The notes beneath the pieces were generated by a model. It made no database searches, was not told the origin of the DNA, and worked only from the letters and a program-made list of their open reading frames with translations. This document shows, piece after piece, positions 12,898-22,161 of a stretch of DNA of 64,000 nucleotides. This DNA is from Sorangium cellulosum (GTDB taxonomy: Bacteria; Myxococcota_A; Polyangia; Polyangiales; Polyangiaceae). The stretch lies in the NCBI RefSeq assembly GCF_002950945.1, contig NZ_CP012673.1:4215001-4279000 (forward strand), read 5' to 3'. The position numbers and the translations under genes were made by a program. How positions within the stretch are numbered: position 1 is the stretch's first letter; the number at the start of each line of letters is the position of its first letter.

Positions 12898-13847
12898 GCG
12901 CGCTGCGGACGATGGCCCGGCGCGGCGCGCCGGCGGACGCGCCGCTCGGCGGGCGCGTCCTCTTCGAGCGGGCGCCCGGCGCGGAGCGCGCCGCCCCCGC
13001 GAGCGCGTCCCGCGCGCCCCGCGCGCCTCGCCCGCTGACCGACCGGCTCCACGACGGCCGCCCGCGGCGCGACCCCCGCCGCGCCTTGCTGCGCGCGCTC
13101 TCCGTGGCCGCGTGCATCGCGCTCTGGCAGTGGGCCTCGACGGCGCGCGTGCACCTCGGCGTCGTCAACTTCGTCAACGTGCCGGCGCCGACCGAGGTCG
13201 TCGTCGCGGCCCGGGATCTCGTCAGCTCGCCGAAGCTCTGGCTGCACCTCCAGAACAGCCTGTTCCGCGTGCTCGCCGGGTTCGCGGTCGCGGGCGTCAC
13301 CGGGGTGGTGCTCGGGCTCGTGATCGGCAGGTCGCGGCTGGCGGAGGACACGCTGCTGCCCGCGCTCGAGGTTCTGCGCCCGATCCCGGGCGTCGCCTGG
13401 CTGCCGCTCGCGATCCTGATGTTCCCGTCGGCCGAGCTGAGCATGATCTTCATCACGTACATGGGCGCGCTGTTCCCGATCCTGCTCGCGACGATCCACG
13501 GCGTGGTCTCCCTGGATCCGCGGCTCATCGCGAGCTCGCGCAGCCTCGGCGCGCGCCCGTTCAGCCTCTTCGTCGAGGTGGTGCTCCCGGGCGCGCTGCC
13601 CAGCATCGTCACGGGCATGAGCATCGGCATGGGCACGTCCTGGTTCTGCCTCGTGACGGCCGAGATGATCGGCGGGCAGTACGGCATCGGCTACTTCACG
13701 TGGGAGTCGTACAACCTGCAGCGTTACCCGGACATCGTGCTCGGCATGCTGCTCATCGGCCTGCTCGGCATGCTCAGCAGCGCGGCCGTGAAGTGGATCG
13801 GCGCGTGGCTCACCCCCTGGCAGCGCCCCGAGGAGAAGGGCCGATGA
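12894..13847 (+). CDS. ABC transporter permease (SsuC/TauC-like)
   Basis: A 317-residue inner-membrane permease of the nitrate/sulfonate/taurine ABC family. After an unusually long, Arg/Ala-rich N-terminal tail of about 65 residues come about six membrane helices. Typical family segments include NSLFRVLAGFAVAGVTGVVLG and the PGVAWLPLAIL stretch. The EAA loop appears as RSLGARPFSLFVEVVLPGALP, which contacts the ATPase. The start ATG overlaps the binding-protein stop (ATGA), and its own stop overlaps the ATPase start in the same way, so all three subunits are translationally coupled. Family members normally work as homodimers with two ATPases. The substrate follows that of the binding protein and is unknown. 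Confidence 0.92.
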   Translation: MSALRTMARRGAPADAPLGGRVLFERAPGAERAAPASASRAPRAPRPLTDRLHDGRPRRDPRRALLRALSVAACIALWQWASTARVHLGVVNFVNVPAPTEVVVAARDLVSSPKLWLHLQNSLFRVLAGFAVAGVTGVVLGLVIGRSRLAEDTLLPALEVLRPIPGVAWLPLAILMFPSAELSMIFITYMGALFPILLATIHGVVSLDPRLIASSRSLGARPFSLFVEVVLPGALPSIVTGMSIGMGTSWFCLVTAEMIGGQYGIGYFTWESYNLQRYPDIVLGMLLIGLLGMLSSAAVKWIGAWLTPWQRPEEKGR

Positions 13848-14680
13848 CGTCCGCCGTGCGCCCGGGGGGCCGGGTGGAGATCCGCGGGCTGTCGGTCGTG
13901 CTGGGCGCCGGCGCCCGCCGGACCGAGGCGGTGCGGGACCTCGACCTCACGGTCGAGAGCGGCGAACTCGTGAGCCTGCTCGGCCCTTCCGGGTGCGGCA
14001 AGTCGACGATCCTCAACGCCGTCGCGGGGTACGTCCCGCCGGCGCGCGGCAGCATCGTGGTCGGCGGGGAGCGCGTCGACGGCCCCGGCCCGGAGCGCGG
14101 CATGGTGTTCCAGCAGAACACGCTGCTCCCCTGGAAGACGGTGCTGAACAACGTCGGCTTCGGCCTGAAGATGCGCGGCGTCCCGGAGCGCGAGCGCCGG
14201 GAGGCCTCCCGGCGCCTGCTCCAGCTCGTGGGGCTGTCCGGCTTCGAGGACGCCTACCCGGCGCACCTCTCGGGCGGCATGCAGCAGCGCGTCGAGATCG
14301 CGCGTGTCCTGATCACCGAGCCGCGCGTCGTGCTGATGGACGAGCCGTTCAGCGCCCTCGACGCCCAGACCCGCCTCGCGATGCAGGAGCTGCTGCTCGA
14401 CGTCTGGGGCCAGGTGCGCACGACGGTCCTCTTCGTCACGCACGACATCGACGAGGCCATCTTCCTGTCCGACCGCATCGCGCTCATGACGGGCCGGCCT
14501 TGCAGCGTCGGCGGCGAGATCGCGATCCCCTTCGAGCGCCCGAGGAGCGCCGCGATCGTGGGATCGAGCGAGTTCGCGGCGATCAAGCGGCAGTGCCTCG
14601 ACGCCCTGGGCTACGAGGGCAGGGGCGCCGCGACCCCGGCGCGCGCCACGCCTGCCCGCGAGCAGCAGACCGGCGCGTGA
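13844..14680 (+). CDS. ABC transporter ATPase (SsuB/TauB-like)
   Basis: A 278-residue ATP-binding subunit of the same importer. Walker A is GPSGCGKST near residues 46-54. The Q-loop is VFQQNTLLPW, the signature is LSGGMQQRVEIAR, Walker B is VVLMDEPFSALD, and the switch His lies in VTHDIDEAIFLSD. These spacings and the LPWKTVLNN segment are typical of the taurine/sulfonate/nitrate ATPases. It overlaps the permease by 4 bp and is the last gene of the tight operon that starts at 8384. The following DoxX gene has its own ribosome site 84 bases later and may or may not be co-transcribed. Confidence 0.95.
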   Translation: MTSAVRPGGRVEIRGLSVVLGAGARRTEAVRDLDLTVESGELVSLLGPSGCGKSTILNAVAGYVPPARGSIVVGGERVDGPGPERGMVFQQNTLLPWKTVLNNVGFGLKMRGVPERERREASRRLLQLVGLSGFEDAYPAHLSGGMQQRVEIARVLITEPRVVLMDEPFSALDAQTRLAMQELLLDVWGQVRTTVLFVTHDIDEAIFLSDRIALMTGRPCSVGGEIAIPFERPRSAAIVGSSEFAAIKRQCLDALGYEGRGAATPARATPAREQQTGA

Positions 14681-14763
14681 GGCGCCGCGAGCAGCAGCCG
14701 AGCTCTTCAGCTTGCGTGGCCACGGTTTCTTCCTTATGACCGGGGCCGAGAGGAGAGAGCCTC

Positions 14764-15195
14764 ATGCTCAAGAGATTCCTGCGGGTGCTCGACCAGCCGT
14801 TCGCGGCCTCGGCCGCCCTGCTCGTGCTTCGTGTCGTCGCCGGCATCGCGTTCATCCTTCATGGCTTCGGGAAGATCCAGGCCCCGTTCTCCTGGATGGG
14901 GCCTAACGCGCCCGTCCCGGGGTTCTTGCAGGCGCTGGCCGCGCTCGCGGAGTTCGGCGGCGGCATCGCGTGGATCCTCGGCCTGCTCACGCCCCTCGCG
15001 TCGCTCGGCATCGCGATCACCATGGCCGTCGCGGTCTGGACCCACGCGATGGTCCTCGGCGATCCGTTCTTCGCCAAGGGCGGCGGCGGCTCCTACGAGC
15101 CGGCCTCCATCTACCTGTGCGTCGCCCTGGTGCTGATCTTCGTGGGCCCGGGCAGGTTCTCCGCCGACGCGGCGATCTTCGGCCGCAAGACCTGA
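14764..15195 (+). CDS. DoxX-family membrane protein
   Basis: A 143-residue integral membrane protein of the DoxX family with four predicted helices. The FILHGFGKIQAP segment after the first helix is characteristic. Family members are small quinone- or thiosulfate-linked oxidoreductase subunits or membrane partners of redox enzymes, and many have no defined role. A GAGAGGAGAG ribosome site lies about 6 bases before the ATG. It is 84 bases downstream of the ABC importer operon on the same strand. Since DoxX/DoxD were first tied to thiosulfate oxidation, a link to the upstream redox operon is worth noting, but only as inference. Confidence 0.85.
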   Translation: MLKRFLRVLDQPFAASAALLVLRVVAGIAFILHGFGKIQAPFSWMGPNAPVPGFLQALAALAEFGGGIAWILGLLTPLASLGIAITMAVAVWTHAMVLGDPFFAKGGGGSYEPASIYLCVALVLIFVGPGRFSADAAIFGRKT

Positions 15196-15560
15196 GCTCC
15201 CGCGCGCACCCTCACACGACTCCCTCGGGCCCGAGCCCGACCACGTCCACCCGCGGCCCCGCCGCCCGACCGCGGGCGCGAGCGCCTCTCCTGCTGAACC
15301 CTCCCACCCCACCAGACGCCGAGAGCAGATCAGGCGCCGAGCTCGGCAATTGTCTCAAGCGAGCTCGTCAGTTGATAGAGAGGGTTTCGTTACATCGGTT
15401 TCCCTTCTCCTGATTCGATTTTGCGGCCCCATCATCCTTTCACAGTATTCCCTGTTCAGGCCGCTCAGAATGTTTGAAGAAGGAACTTCCTGAGGCCCCT
15501 ATCCGCGCTACACCTGAGATCCGCTCCGGCCCGACGCCGGGGTAGTGAGGTGGCGCAGCA
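15196..15560. other. Intergenic region before ftsH
   Basis: No gene recognised in these 365 bases. The DNA turns less GC-rich around 15370-15440, with TTGATAGAG and GATTCGATTTTGCGG stretches, which is where the promoter of the following protease gene is most likely. No clean -35/-10 pair or strong terminator was found. Confidence 0.4.
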
Positions 15561-17369
15561 GTGAATTCCTGGATCTTGCAGGTGGGTAAGCGGTTGGGGC
15601 CCGCGGGGCGCCGGCTCTGGGTACTTGGAATCATGGGGGCGTTGCTCGCGGTGGTGCTCGGGTTCGCGCTGCGCGCGGCACGCGGGTCGACCACGCAGCG
15701 CGCGGCGACGTACACCGAGCTCCTCCGGATCGCGCAGACCGGACAGGCGTTCTCGGTCGAGGTGAACGGGGATCGCTTCTTCGTGCGCCAGGCAGGCGCG
15801 GAGACGGTGACGGCGGTCGTCGACGAGCCGACGCTCCGGCAGGAGCTCGTCTCGCGCTTCGCGGGCGCCGGCGCCTCGGTCGACTTCGCCTCTCGCGAGG
15901 AGCCGTCGCGCGCCGCGTCCGCGGTGATCCCGCTCGTCGTCATCGCCGCCGTGGGCTTCGTGCTCTTCTCGGTGAACCGCCGGCGCAGCCCGAAGATGTT
16001 CTCCGACGCCAAGGCCGGGGTCGCGCGCGCGCCCGTGCGCTTCGCCGACGTCGCGGGCATGCACGAGGTCAAGCAGGAGCTCGCCGAGACGGTCGAGTTC
16101 CTGAAGAACCCCCAGCGCTTCGCGCGCCTCGGCGGCCGCCCGCCGCGCGGCGTGCTGCTGACGGGCGAGCCCGGGACGGGCAAGACGCTGCTCGCGCGCG
16201 CCGTCGCCTGCGAGGCGGGCGTGCGCTTCCTCTCGGCGTCCGGATCGAGCTTCCAGGAGATGTTCGTCGGCGTCGGCGCCTCCCGCGTCCGCGCGCTCTT
16301 CGCCGAGGCGCGCAAGGCCGCGCCCTGCATCGTGTTCATCGACGAGATCGACGCCGTCGGCCGCGCCCGCGCGAAGGGCAACGGCGACTCCGCCTCGGCC
16401 GAGCACGACCAGACGCTGAACCAGCTGCTCGTCGAGATGGACGGGTTCGACCACGGGAACGGCATCGTGGTCATCGCGTCGACCAACCGCGCCGACATGC
16501 TCGACCCCGCGCTGCTCCGGCCGGGCCGCTTCGACCGCAAGGTCACCGTCCCGCTCCCCGACGTCCGCGGCCGCGAGGAGATCCTGAACGTGCACGCCGG
16601 CCCGATCCCGCTGCAGGGCGCGGTCGACCTCGGCACCATCGCCCGCGGCACGCCGGGCTTCTCGGGCGCCGACCTCGCCAACCTCCTGAACGAGGCGGCG
16701 ATCCTCGCGGCCCGCGAGGGCGCCGAGGCGGTCGACCCGACCCACATCGATCGCGCGCGCGACCGGGTGCTCATGGGCCTCGAGCGCAAGGGGGTGCTGG
16801 TCGACGAGGACGAGCGCTACGCCACCGCGGTGCACGAGGCCGGCCACGTCGTGGTCGGGCTGCTCGCGCCGAACTGCGACCCGGTGCACAAGGTGTCGAT
16901 CCTGCCGCGCGGCCGCGCGCTCGGCGTCACCCAGGCGCTGCCCGAGAAGGATCGGCTCATGTACCGCAAGGAGTACCTCGAAGATCAGATATGCATGCTG
17001 ATGGGCGGCCGCGCCGCCGAGATGGTCATCCTCGGCACGATGACGGCCGGCGCCTCGGACGACATCCAGCGCGCCGCGACGATCGCCTGGAAGATGGTCG
17101 CGGAGCTCGGCATGAGCGATCTCGGCCCCATCTGCGTCGGCGACGGCCACCCCGCGCGCAGCCCGGCCCTGCTCGACCGGGTCGACGAGACGGCGCGGGC
17201 GCTCACGGACGCGCAGCTCGCGCGCGCCGTCGCGATCGTGAAGTCCCGGCGCAGCCAGATCGACGCCCTCGTGAAGGGCCTGCTCGAGAAGGAGACGCTC
17301 GGGATCGACGAGATCGAGGCCTGCTTCCCGGAAGATCGGCGAAAGCGCGCCGCGCCCCAGGCCGCCTGA
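15561..17369 (+). CDS. ftsH: FtsH-type ATP-dependent zinc metalloprotease
   Basis: A 602-residue membrane-anchored AAA+ protease of the FtsH family, which extracts and degrades membrane and short-lived cytosolic proteins. Two membrane segments (about 18-38 and 120-138) flank a small outer domain. The Walker A motif is GEPGTGKT at 202-209 (Glu where Pro is usual), followed by [12 protein letters not shown]. The second region of homology ends in RPGRFDR, and the zinc motif HEAGH lies at 425-429. The start is a GTG with a GAGG box about 10 bases upstream. Length is slightly shorter than E. coli FtsH because the C-terminal tail is short. It stands alone and could be one of several FtsH paralogues. 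Confidence 0.95.
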   Translation: MNSWILQVGKRLGPAGRRLWVLGIMGALLAVVLGFALRAARGSTTQRAATYTELLRIAQTGQAFSVEVNGDRFFVRQAGAETVTAVVDEPTLRQELVSRFAGAGASVDFASREEPSRAASAVIPLVVIAAVGFVLFSVNRRRSPKMFSDAKAGVARAPVRFADVAGMHEVKQELAETVEFLKNPQRFARLGGRPPRGVLLTGEPGTGKTLLARAVACEAGVRFLSASGSSFQEMFVGVGASRVRALFAEARKAAPCIVFIDEIDAVGRARAKGNGDSASAEHDQTLNQLLVEMDGFDHGNGIVVIASTNRADMLDPALLRPGRFDRKVTVPLPDVRGREEILNVHAGPIPLQGAVDLGTIARGTPGFSGADLANLLNEAAILAAREGAEAVDPTHIDRARDRVLMGLERKGVLVDEDERYATAVHEAGHVVVGLLAPNCDPVHKVSILPRGRALGVTQALPEKDRLMYRKEYLEDQICMLMGGRAAEMVILGTMTAGASDDIQRAATIAWKMVAELGMSDLGPICVGDGHPARSPALLDRVDETARALTDAQLARAVAIVKSRRSQIDALVKGLLEKETLGIDEIEACFPEDRRKRAAPQAA

Positions 17370-17925
17370 GCCGCGGAGGATCGAAGGCGCGGAGAAGGGA
17401 AGTCCTTTCTTCGCGCCGCCGTGTGCTCGCACCCTGCGCGCACCCGAGCGCCGCCTCTTCCACGCTGGTAGCGGAACGGCGCTCTCGCCGCCCCGCTCCC
17501 CGAATCGACCCCTCCTGTCGTCGTCCCGCCCTTCCCACCCCTCCCGGCCGCGTGCTCCCGTCCCGGGCGCCGGCGCGCGATCCCCGTACTGGACGGGTAT
17601 TTCGCATCGACGAGCTCGCTTGTTGCCCCCCTCGAGGCACCACGGACCCTCGACGCGCCGGCGCGTCGGCGTGCTGACACGTTGCGCATTGCGTCTCCAG
17701 TTCCGTCCGGAGAGAGCAAATCTCCGCTTGCGATTGCCCCGCAAGCTGGTGAAGTGGGGGCCACTTGCATGTACGGATTCCGTCATGTTCCCGTGTCCGC
17801 AGCCGGGACGTTCTCTCCGCTCTCTCTTCCTCTGAGGCCCCGCCCGCGCTGCGCCGGTAGCGCTGCGCCGGGGACGTCCGCTCTTGCCAGCGGGGGCGCG
17901 CGGCGCTGCGGCCCGGAGGCGTGCG
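17370..17925. other. Intergenic region, 556 bases, no gene recognised
   Basis: No coding sequence with recognisable features. A perfect 18-bp GC palindrome sits at 17651-17668 (CGACGCGCCGGCGCGTCG). The stretch 17680-17800 is less GC-rich than average and probably holds the promoter of the following ligase gene. Confidence 0.4.
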
Positions 17926-19071
17926 GTGGCTGACCCGCGGATCCTGATCCTCTCCAACAGAGATCCGGAGGAAGCCGTCGACGAGCCGCCACTGCTGCAG
18001 CGGGTGGGCAGCGGCCGGCTCCGGATCGGCCGCGAGGACGGGAGCGCGGTGGCCGCCGAGAGCGTGCTCGCGACGCTCGCCGCGACCCCGGGCGTCCGCG
18101 TCGCGCACCGCCCCGTGCTCCGGCCGAACGAGGTGCTCGCGGCGATCGGCGATCACCGCCCCGACGTGATCGTCAACCTCTGCGAGGCGCTCGACGGCGA
18201 CAGCCGGCACGAGGTCATGTGCGCGTGGCTGCTCGCGGGGCTCGAGCTCCCCTTCACGGGCAGCGACCACGTCGCGCTCCGCAGCTGCCTGCACAAGGCC
18301 GAGGCGAACCGCATCCTCGCGCGCGCCGGCGTGCGCGTGCCGCAGACGGTGCGGGTCGAGGGGCCGGATCACCTCCCGGAGGTCGCGTTCCCGGCGATCG
18401 TCAAGCCGGAGCGCGAGGACGGCTCGACCGGGATCGACCGCGGCTCGGTCGTGCACGACCGCGCCGCGCTGCGCGATCAGGTCGCCGCGGTCGTCGCGCA
18501 GTGCCGCCAGCCGGTCGTGGTGCAGCGCTACGTCCACGGGCGGGAGCTCTCGGTGTCGCTGCTCGGCTGGCCCGTCCCGCGCGTGCTGCCGCCCGGCGAG
18601 ATCGCGTTCCAGGGGCTGCCCGAGGGGCACCCGCACGTGGTCACGTACGAGGCGAAGTGGCGGCCGGAGACGGCCGCGTCGGTCGGCACACCCGCCGTGG
18701 CCGCGGTCCTGCGGCCCCTCGAGCTGCGCCGCGTCGTCGCCATCGGCCGCCGCGCCTTCGAGGTGCTCGGGCTGCGCGACTACGGCCGCGTCGACGTGCG
18801 GCTCGACGAGCGGGGCACGCCCTACGTCATCGACGTCAACCCGAACTGCGATCTCTCGCCGGACGCCGGCTTCGCCCGGGCGGCCGCGCGCGCCGGCCTC
18901 TCCTACGCCGACGTCCTCTGGGCGATCCTCCGCTCCGCCCTCGGCCGCAGCGCGCGCCACGCGGACCTGCTCCGCGCGCGCGGCCGCGCCCCGGCGCACG
19001 CGGCGCGCGGCCGCGCGGCCGCCTCCTCCGCCGCCCAGGGCGGCCTCGCCACGGCGCCCGAGGCGCCGTGA
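17926..19071 (+). CDS. ATP-grasp ligase, D-Ala-D-Ala ligase-like
   Basis: A 381-residue ATP-grasp enzyme resembling D-alanine-D-alanine ligases, which join a carboxylate (through an acyl phosphate) to an amine. Supporting segments are VNLCEALDGDSRHEV, LELPFTGSD, FPAIVKPEREDGSTGI and VQRYVHGRELSV. The magnesium-binding C-terminal block is DVRLDERGTPYVIDVNPNCDL. The GTG start is favoured because GGAGG lies 6 bases before it. A low-complexity Ala/Arg tail follows residue 335. The stop overlaps the next gene's GTG by 4 bp. The coupled acetyltransferase-methyltransferase fusion suggests a dedicated peptide or amino-acid tailoring pathway rather than housekeeping cell-wall synthesis. The true substrates are unknown. 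Confidence 0.85.
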   Translation: MADPRILILSNRDPEEAVDEPPLLQRVGSGRLRIGREDGSAVAAESVLATLAATPGVRVAHRPVLRPNEVLAAIGDHRPDVIVNLCEALDGDSRHEVMCAWLLAGLELPFTGSDHVALRSCLHKAEANRILARAGVRVPQTVRVEGPDHLPEVAFPAIVKPEREDGSTGIDRGSVVHDRAALRDQVAAVVAQCRQPVVVQRYVHGRELSVSLLGWPVPRVLPPGEIAFQGLPEGHPHVVTYEAKWRPETAASVGTPAVAAVLRPLELRRVVAIGRRAFEVLGLRDYGRVDVRLDERGTPYVIDVNPNCDLSPDAGFARAAARAGLSYADVLWAILRSALGRSARHADLLRARGRAPAHAARGRAAASSAAQGGLATAPEAP

Positions 19072-20402
19072 TCACGCAGCGCGGGCTCCGCCCCGAGGAT
19101 CGGCCCCTCATCGCGTCGCTGCTCGCGTCGGTGCCCGCGTTCAGCGACGAGGAGCGCGCCGTGGCGCTCGAGCTGGTCGACGTGCAGCTGGCCCAGCCCT
19201 CGGCCGACGGCTACCGGTTCGTGCTGAGCGTCTGCGGCGAGGCGTCGCCCGCGCTCGCGGGTTACCTCTGCTACGGCCGCACGCCGATGACGCGGTCCAC
19301 CTACGACCTCTACTGGATCGCGACCTCGCCGGAGTTCGCCCGGCTGGACGTCGCGCGCGGGCTCGTCTCCACGATGGAGCGCGAGATCGCGCGCGAGGGC
19401 GGCGGCCTCGTGCGCGTGGAGACGGGCAGCCGGGAGCGCCACGGCGCGGTGCGCTTCTACGACGCGCTGCAGTTCACGCGGGCGGCGGTGATCCCGGACT
19501 TCTACGAGCCGGGCGACGACCTCTTGATCTTCACGAAGCGGGTCGGCGCGCTCCGCGCCTCGGCCGCGCCCCCCGAGGCGTCGCGCGCGGCGCCGGCGCC
19601 GCCCGAGTCGCCCGCGCCGGCCGACGCGCCCGCGCTCTACGACGCGGCCTTCGGTTACCGCGACTACGTCGCCGAGCGCGATTTCCTGCTCGCGTGCGCG
19701 CGGCGCTTCGGCGCCCGCCCGGTGCAGCGGGTGCTCTCGTGGGCGTGCGGCCCCGCGCGCCACCTCGAGGCGTTCGCGGAGCTCGGCGTCGGCTGCGCCG
19801 GCGCGGACGGCTCCGCCGCGATGATCGCCTACGCGGAGCGCACCGCGGCCGCGCGCGGCGCCGGCGCGGGGATCCGCTTCTCCTGCGCGGAGCTCGACGA
19901 GCGCCCCGACGTCCCCCCGGTGGATCTCTCGTTCGTCTCGCTCTCGGCGATCCACCAGCTGGCGACGCCGGCGGCGCTCGAGCGCCACCTCCGCCTCGCC
20001 GCCTCGCTGCTGCTCCCGGGCGGCGTGCACGTCATCGAGGCGACCCACCCGGCCGATCTCACGCCGTCGGGCGTGAACCGGACCGAGTGGACCGAGCTGC
20101 GCGGCGACCAGTCGATCGACGCCCGCTTCCGCATCCACATCGAGCGGGCGGCGCCCGACCGCGTCGTGCCCGTGAGCCTCGAGGTGGTGTGCTCGGCCCG
20201 CCGCAACGGCGGCGCGCCGCGGGAGCTCTCGTCGATCCGGCAGGAGTCGACCTGGCACATCCCGGATCTGGCCGGCTGGCGCCGCGTCGCCGAGCGTGTG
20301 CCCGAGCTCGCGCTCGTCGCCACGCTCGGTGATTTCAACGTGGATGTCCCCTTCGAACACGCCGCCGCGTGGCGGCTGATCCTGGTGCTGAAGCGCCTCT
20401 GA
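19068..20402 (+). CDS. GNAT acetyltransferase - SAM methyltransferase fusion
   Basis: A 444-residue two-domain protein. Residues 1-155 look like a GNAT N-acetyltransferase, with LYWIATSPEFARLDVARGLV and a C-terminal FYDALQFTR segment. The canonical R/Q-x-x-G-x-G/A loop is weak. After an Ala/Pro linker, residues about 185-440 form a class I SAM-dependent methyltransferase: SWACGPARHLEAFAELG as the SAM-binding motif, then the GADGSAAMIAYA acidic loop and LSFVSLSAIHQL. The GTG start overlaps the ligase stop (GTGA), so the two proteins are made together. Together they could ligate, acetylate and methylate a small amine or peptide. I do not recognise the pair as a named system. Confidence 0.8.
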   Translation: MITQRGLRPEDRPLIASLLASVPAFSDEERAVALELVDVQLAQPSADGYRFVLSVCGEASPALAGYLCYGRTPMTRSTYDLYWIATSPEFARLDVARGLVSTMEREIAREGGGLVRVETGSRERHGAVRFYDALQFTRAAVIPDFYEPGDDLLIFTKRVGALRASAAPPEASRAAPAPPESPAPADAPALYDAAFGYRDYVAERDFLLACARRFGARPVQRVLSWACGPARHLEAFAELGVGCAGADGSAAMIAYAERTAAARGAGAGIRFSCAELDERPDVPPVDLSFVSLSAIHQLATPAALERHLRLAASLLLPGGVHVIEATHPADLTPSGVNRTEWTELRGDQSIDARFRIHIERAAPDRVVPVSLEVVCSARRNGGAPRELSSIRQESTWHIPDLAGWRRVAERVPELALVATLGDFNVDVPFEHAAAWRLILVLKRL

Positions 20403-20457
20403 CGCCGCGCCCGGGCCGCACGCCGCGCCCCGCGCGATCCGGCGCGCTGCCCGGTCG

Positions 20458-21501
20458 TCAGTTGAGGTCCCAGAAGTACTTGGTCCCGCTCGGCGGCGGC
20501 GCGTCGTCGCCTCCGCCCTCGCCGCCGCCGGCGTCCCCGGCGCGCGTCAGCTGGAGCACCTCCTCGAGCGCGTTCGCCTCGTCGCGCCAGTAGGCTTCGG
20601 TGCCGAAGTGCGGGAAAGTCCTCGGGAAAATGGGATCGTGCCACCGCCGCGCGATCCAGGCGGCGTAGTGGATCATCCGGAGCCCGCGCAGCGGCTCGAC
20701 GAGCCCGAGGGTCGAGCGGTCGAAGCGGCGGAGCTCCTCGTAGGCGTCGATGAAGATCTCGCGCTGCCGCCGGGCGTCCCGGTCGCGGCCGGGGAGCAGG
20801 AGCCAGAGGTCCTGCACGGCGGGGCCGATCACCATGTCGTCGAAGTCGAGCACGTGGAGCGTGCCGTCGCGCAGGAGCAGGTTGCCGGGGTGCAGGTCGC
20901 CGTGGATGCGGTGCACCTCGACGCCGCGGAGGCGCTCCTCGGCGGCGTCGGCGACGGCCCGCGCCGCCGCGAGGTACCGCCGCTCGACGCTCGCGGGGAT
21001 GACCTTGCGCTCCGCGAGCCAGCCGAGGTCCTCGCGCGCGTACGTGTCGGCGGAGAGCCGGACGCGGTGCGCGGCGGTCCCGGCCGCGCCCACGTTGTGG
21101 ATGCGCGCGGCGAGCCTGCCCAGGCGGGCGAACAGCGCATCGTCGAGCTCGTCGGGCGCGCGGCCGCCGGTGCGCTCGAAGAGGCAGTACTGGATGTGGT
21201 CGATCTGCTTGAGCGTCTCGCCGTCGGGGAACGGGCGCGTCGCGCAGACGGGGATCTCGGCCTCCGCGAGCTCGGCGAGGAACCGGTGCTCCTCCAGGAT
21301 CTGCGCGCGCGACCAGCGCCCCGGACGGTAGAACTTGGCGATGACGCGGGTGCGGTCCTCGCGCTCGACCTCGTAGACGCGGTTCTCGAAGGAGTTCAGC
21401 GGGTAGCAGACGCGATTACAGAGGACGCCTGCCGCCTCGACGGCCTCGATCACCTTGTGCGGCGTCAGCGACAGGAAGAGATCGGTCGGTGTGGAGCTCA
21501 T
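20458..21501 (-). CDS. srkA: SrkA/YihE-like stress response kinase
   Basis: A 347-residue protein kinase-like enzyme of the SrkA (YihE, RdoA) family, part of the aminoglycoside phosphotransferase fold, implicated in stress survival. Key segments are NSFENRVYEVEREDRTRVIAK with the ATP-site Lys, the catalytic loop HRIHGDLHPGNLLL, and LDFDDMVIGPAVQDLW, where the Asp binds metal. E. coli SrkA is 328 residues. The extra length here is a C-terminal Gly/Asp-rich tail ending in FWDLN. The gene is monocistronic and convergent with the upstream fusion gene, 55 bases apart. A TerB-like gene diverges from it. Confidence 0.9.
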   Translation of the reverse strand: MSSTPTDLFLSLTPHKVIEAVEAAGVLCNRVCYPLNSFENRVYEVEREDRTRVIAKFYRPGRWSRAQILEEHRFLAELAEAEIPVCATRPFPDGETLKQIDHIQYCLFERTGGRAPDELDDALFARLGRLAARIHNVGAAGTAAHRVRLSADTYAREDLGWLAERKVIPASVERRYLAAARAVADAAEERLRGVEVHRIHGDLHPGNLLLRDGTLHVLDFDDMVIGPAVQDLWLLLPGRDRDARRQREIFIDAYEELRRFDRSTLGLVEPLRGLRMIHYAAWIARRWHDPIFPRTFPHFGTEAYWRDEANALEEVLQLTRAGDAGGGEGGGDDAPPPSGTKYFWDLN

Positions 21502-21651
21502 CGTAGGGGGTAGTTATGCACCAGCCGGCGCTGCGCCCGGCGAGAAGTTTCTCCGGCGCTCCCGGGCGCGGGGCGCATGCGCGCGGCGTTAGGAGCGAGC
21601 GCCGGGCTCGGTCGTCCGGGCGCCGTCGTGATACGCTGGTCCGAGGAGCTC

Positions 21652-22068
21652 ATGGAAGAAACGCATATTTCCCTCGACAACCTCGAGCTCGGCAAGCTCG
21701 AGGCGATCGTCGAGGTCATGTTCCTCGCCGCCTACGCCGACGGATCGATCAACGAGGCTGAGCGCGCCGCGCTCGCGTCGCACCTCGGGACGTTGACGCA
21801 GGGCCGCCTCGGGGCCGACCTGATCCAGCCGCTCCTCAGCTTCATCGAGCGCTCGGTGCGCGAGCAGGGCAGGGGCGGCCGCTTCGCGTCGATCCGCGCG
21901 CGGCTGCCCGACGTGCGGATGCGCGAGGCCGCGATCGAGTACGCCACCCTGCTCGTCGCGGCCGACGGCGTGGTCCACGAGAGCGAGCACGCCCTGCTCG
22001 TCGAGGCGGCCGCCGCGCTCGAGGTGCCGATCGCCTCGAAGGGGCGCGTCGCGCCCTTGTCGACGTGA
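21652..22068 (+). CDS. TerB-like protein
   Basis: A 138-residue all-helical protein with two copies of the TerB-type acidic motif, AAYADGSINEAE near residue 26 and VAADGVVHESE near residue 105. Both fit the metal-binding DG-x-x-x-x-x-E pattern of tellurite-resistance TerB domains. TerB-like proteins associate with the inner membrane and stress-response complexes, and stand-alone versions are common without tellurite genes. The ATG at 21652 has a GAGGAG box just upstream (spacing short, 3-5 bases). An earlier GTG at 21628 would add eight residues with no similarity. It diverges from the SrkA-like kinase and precedes a lipid kinase on the same strand. Confidence 0.75.
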   Translation: MEETHISLDNLELGKLEAIVEVMFLAAYADGSINEAERAALASHLGTLTQGRLGADLIQPLLSFIERSVREQGRGGRFASIRARLPDVRMREAAIEYATLLVAADGVVHESEHALLVEAAAALEVPIASKGRVAPLST

Positions 22069-22161
22069 GCGCCGGCGCCGCGGGCGGCCTGCGGGGCCCG
22101 CGGGCGGCGGCCGCGTTTGGGGCGGGACAGCCTGCGTCGGGAGCGCTAGCGTAGCGCCACC

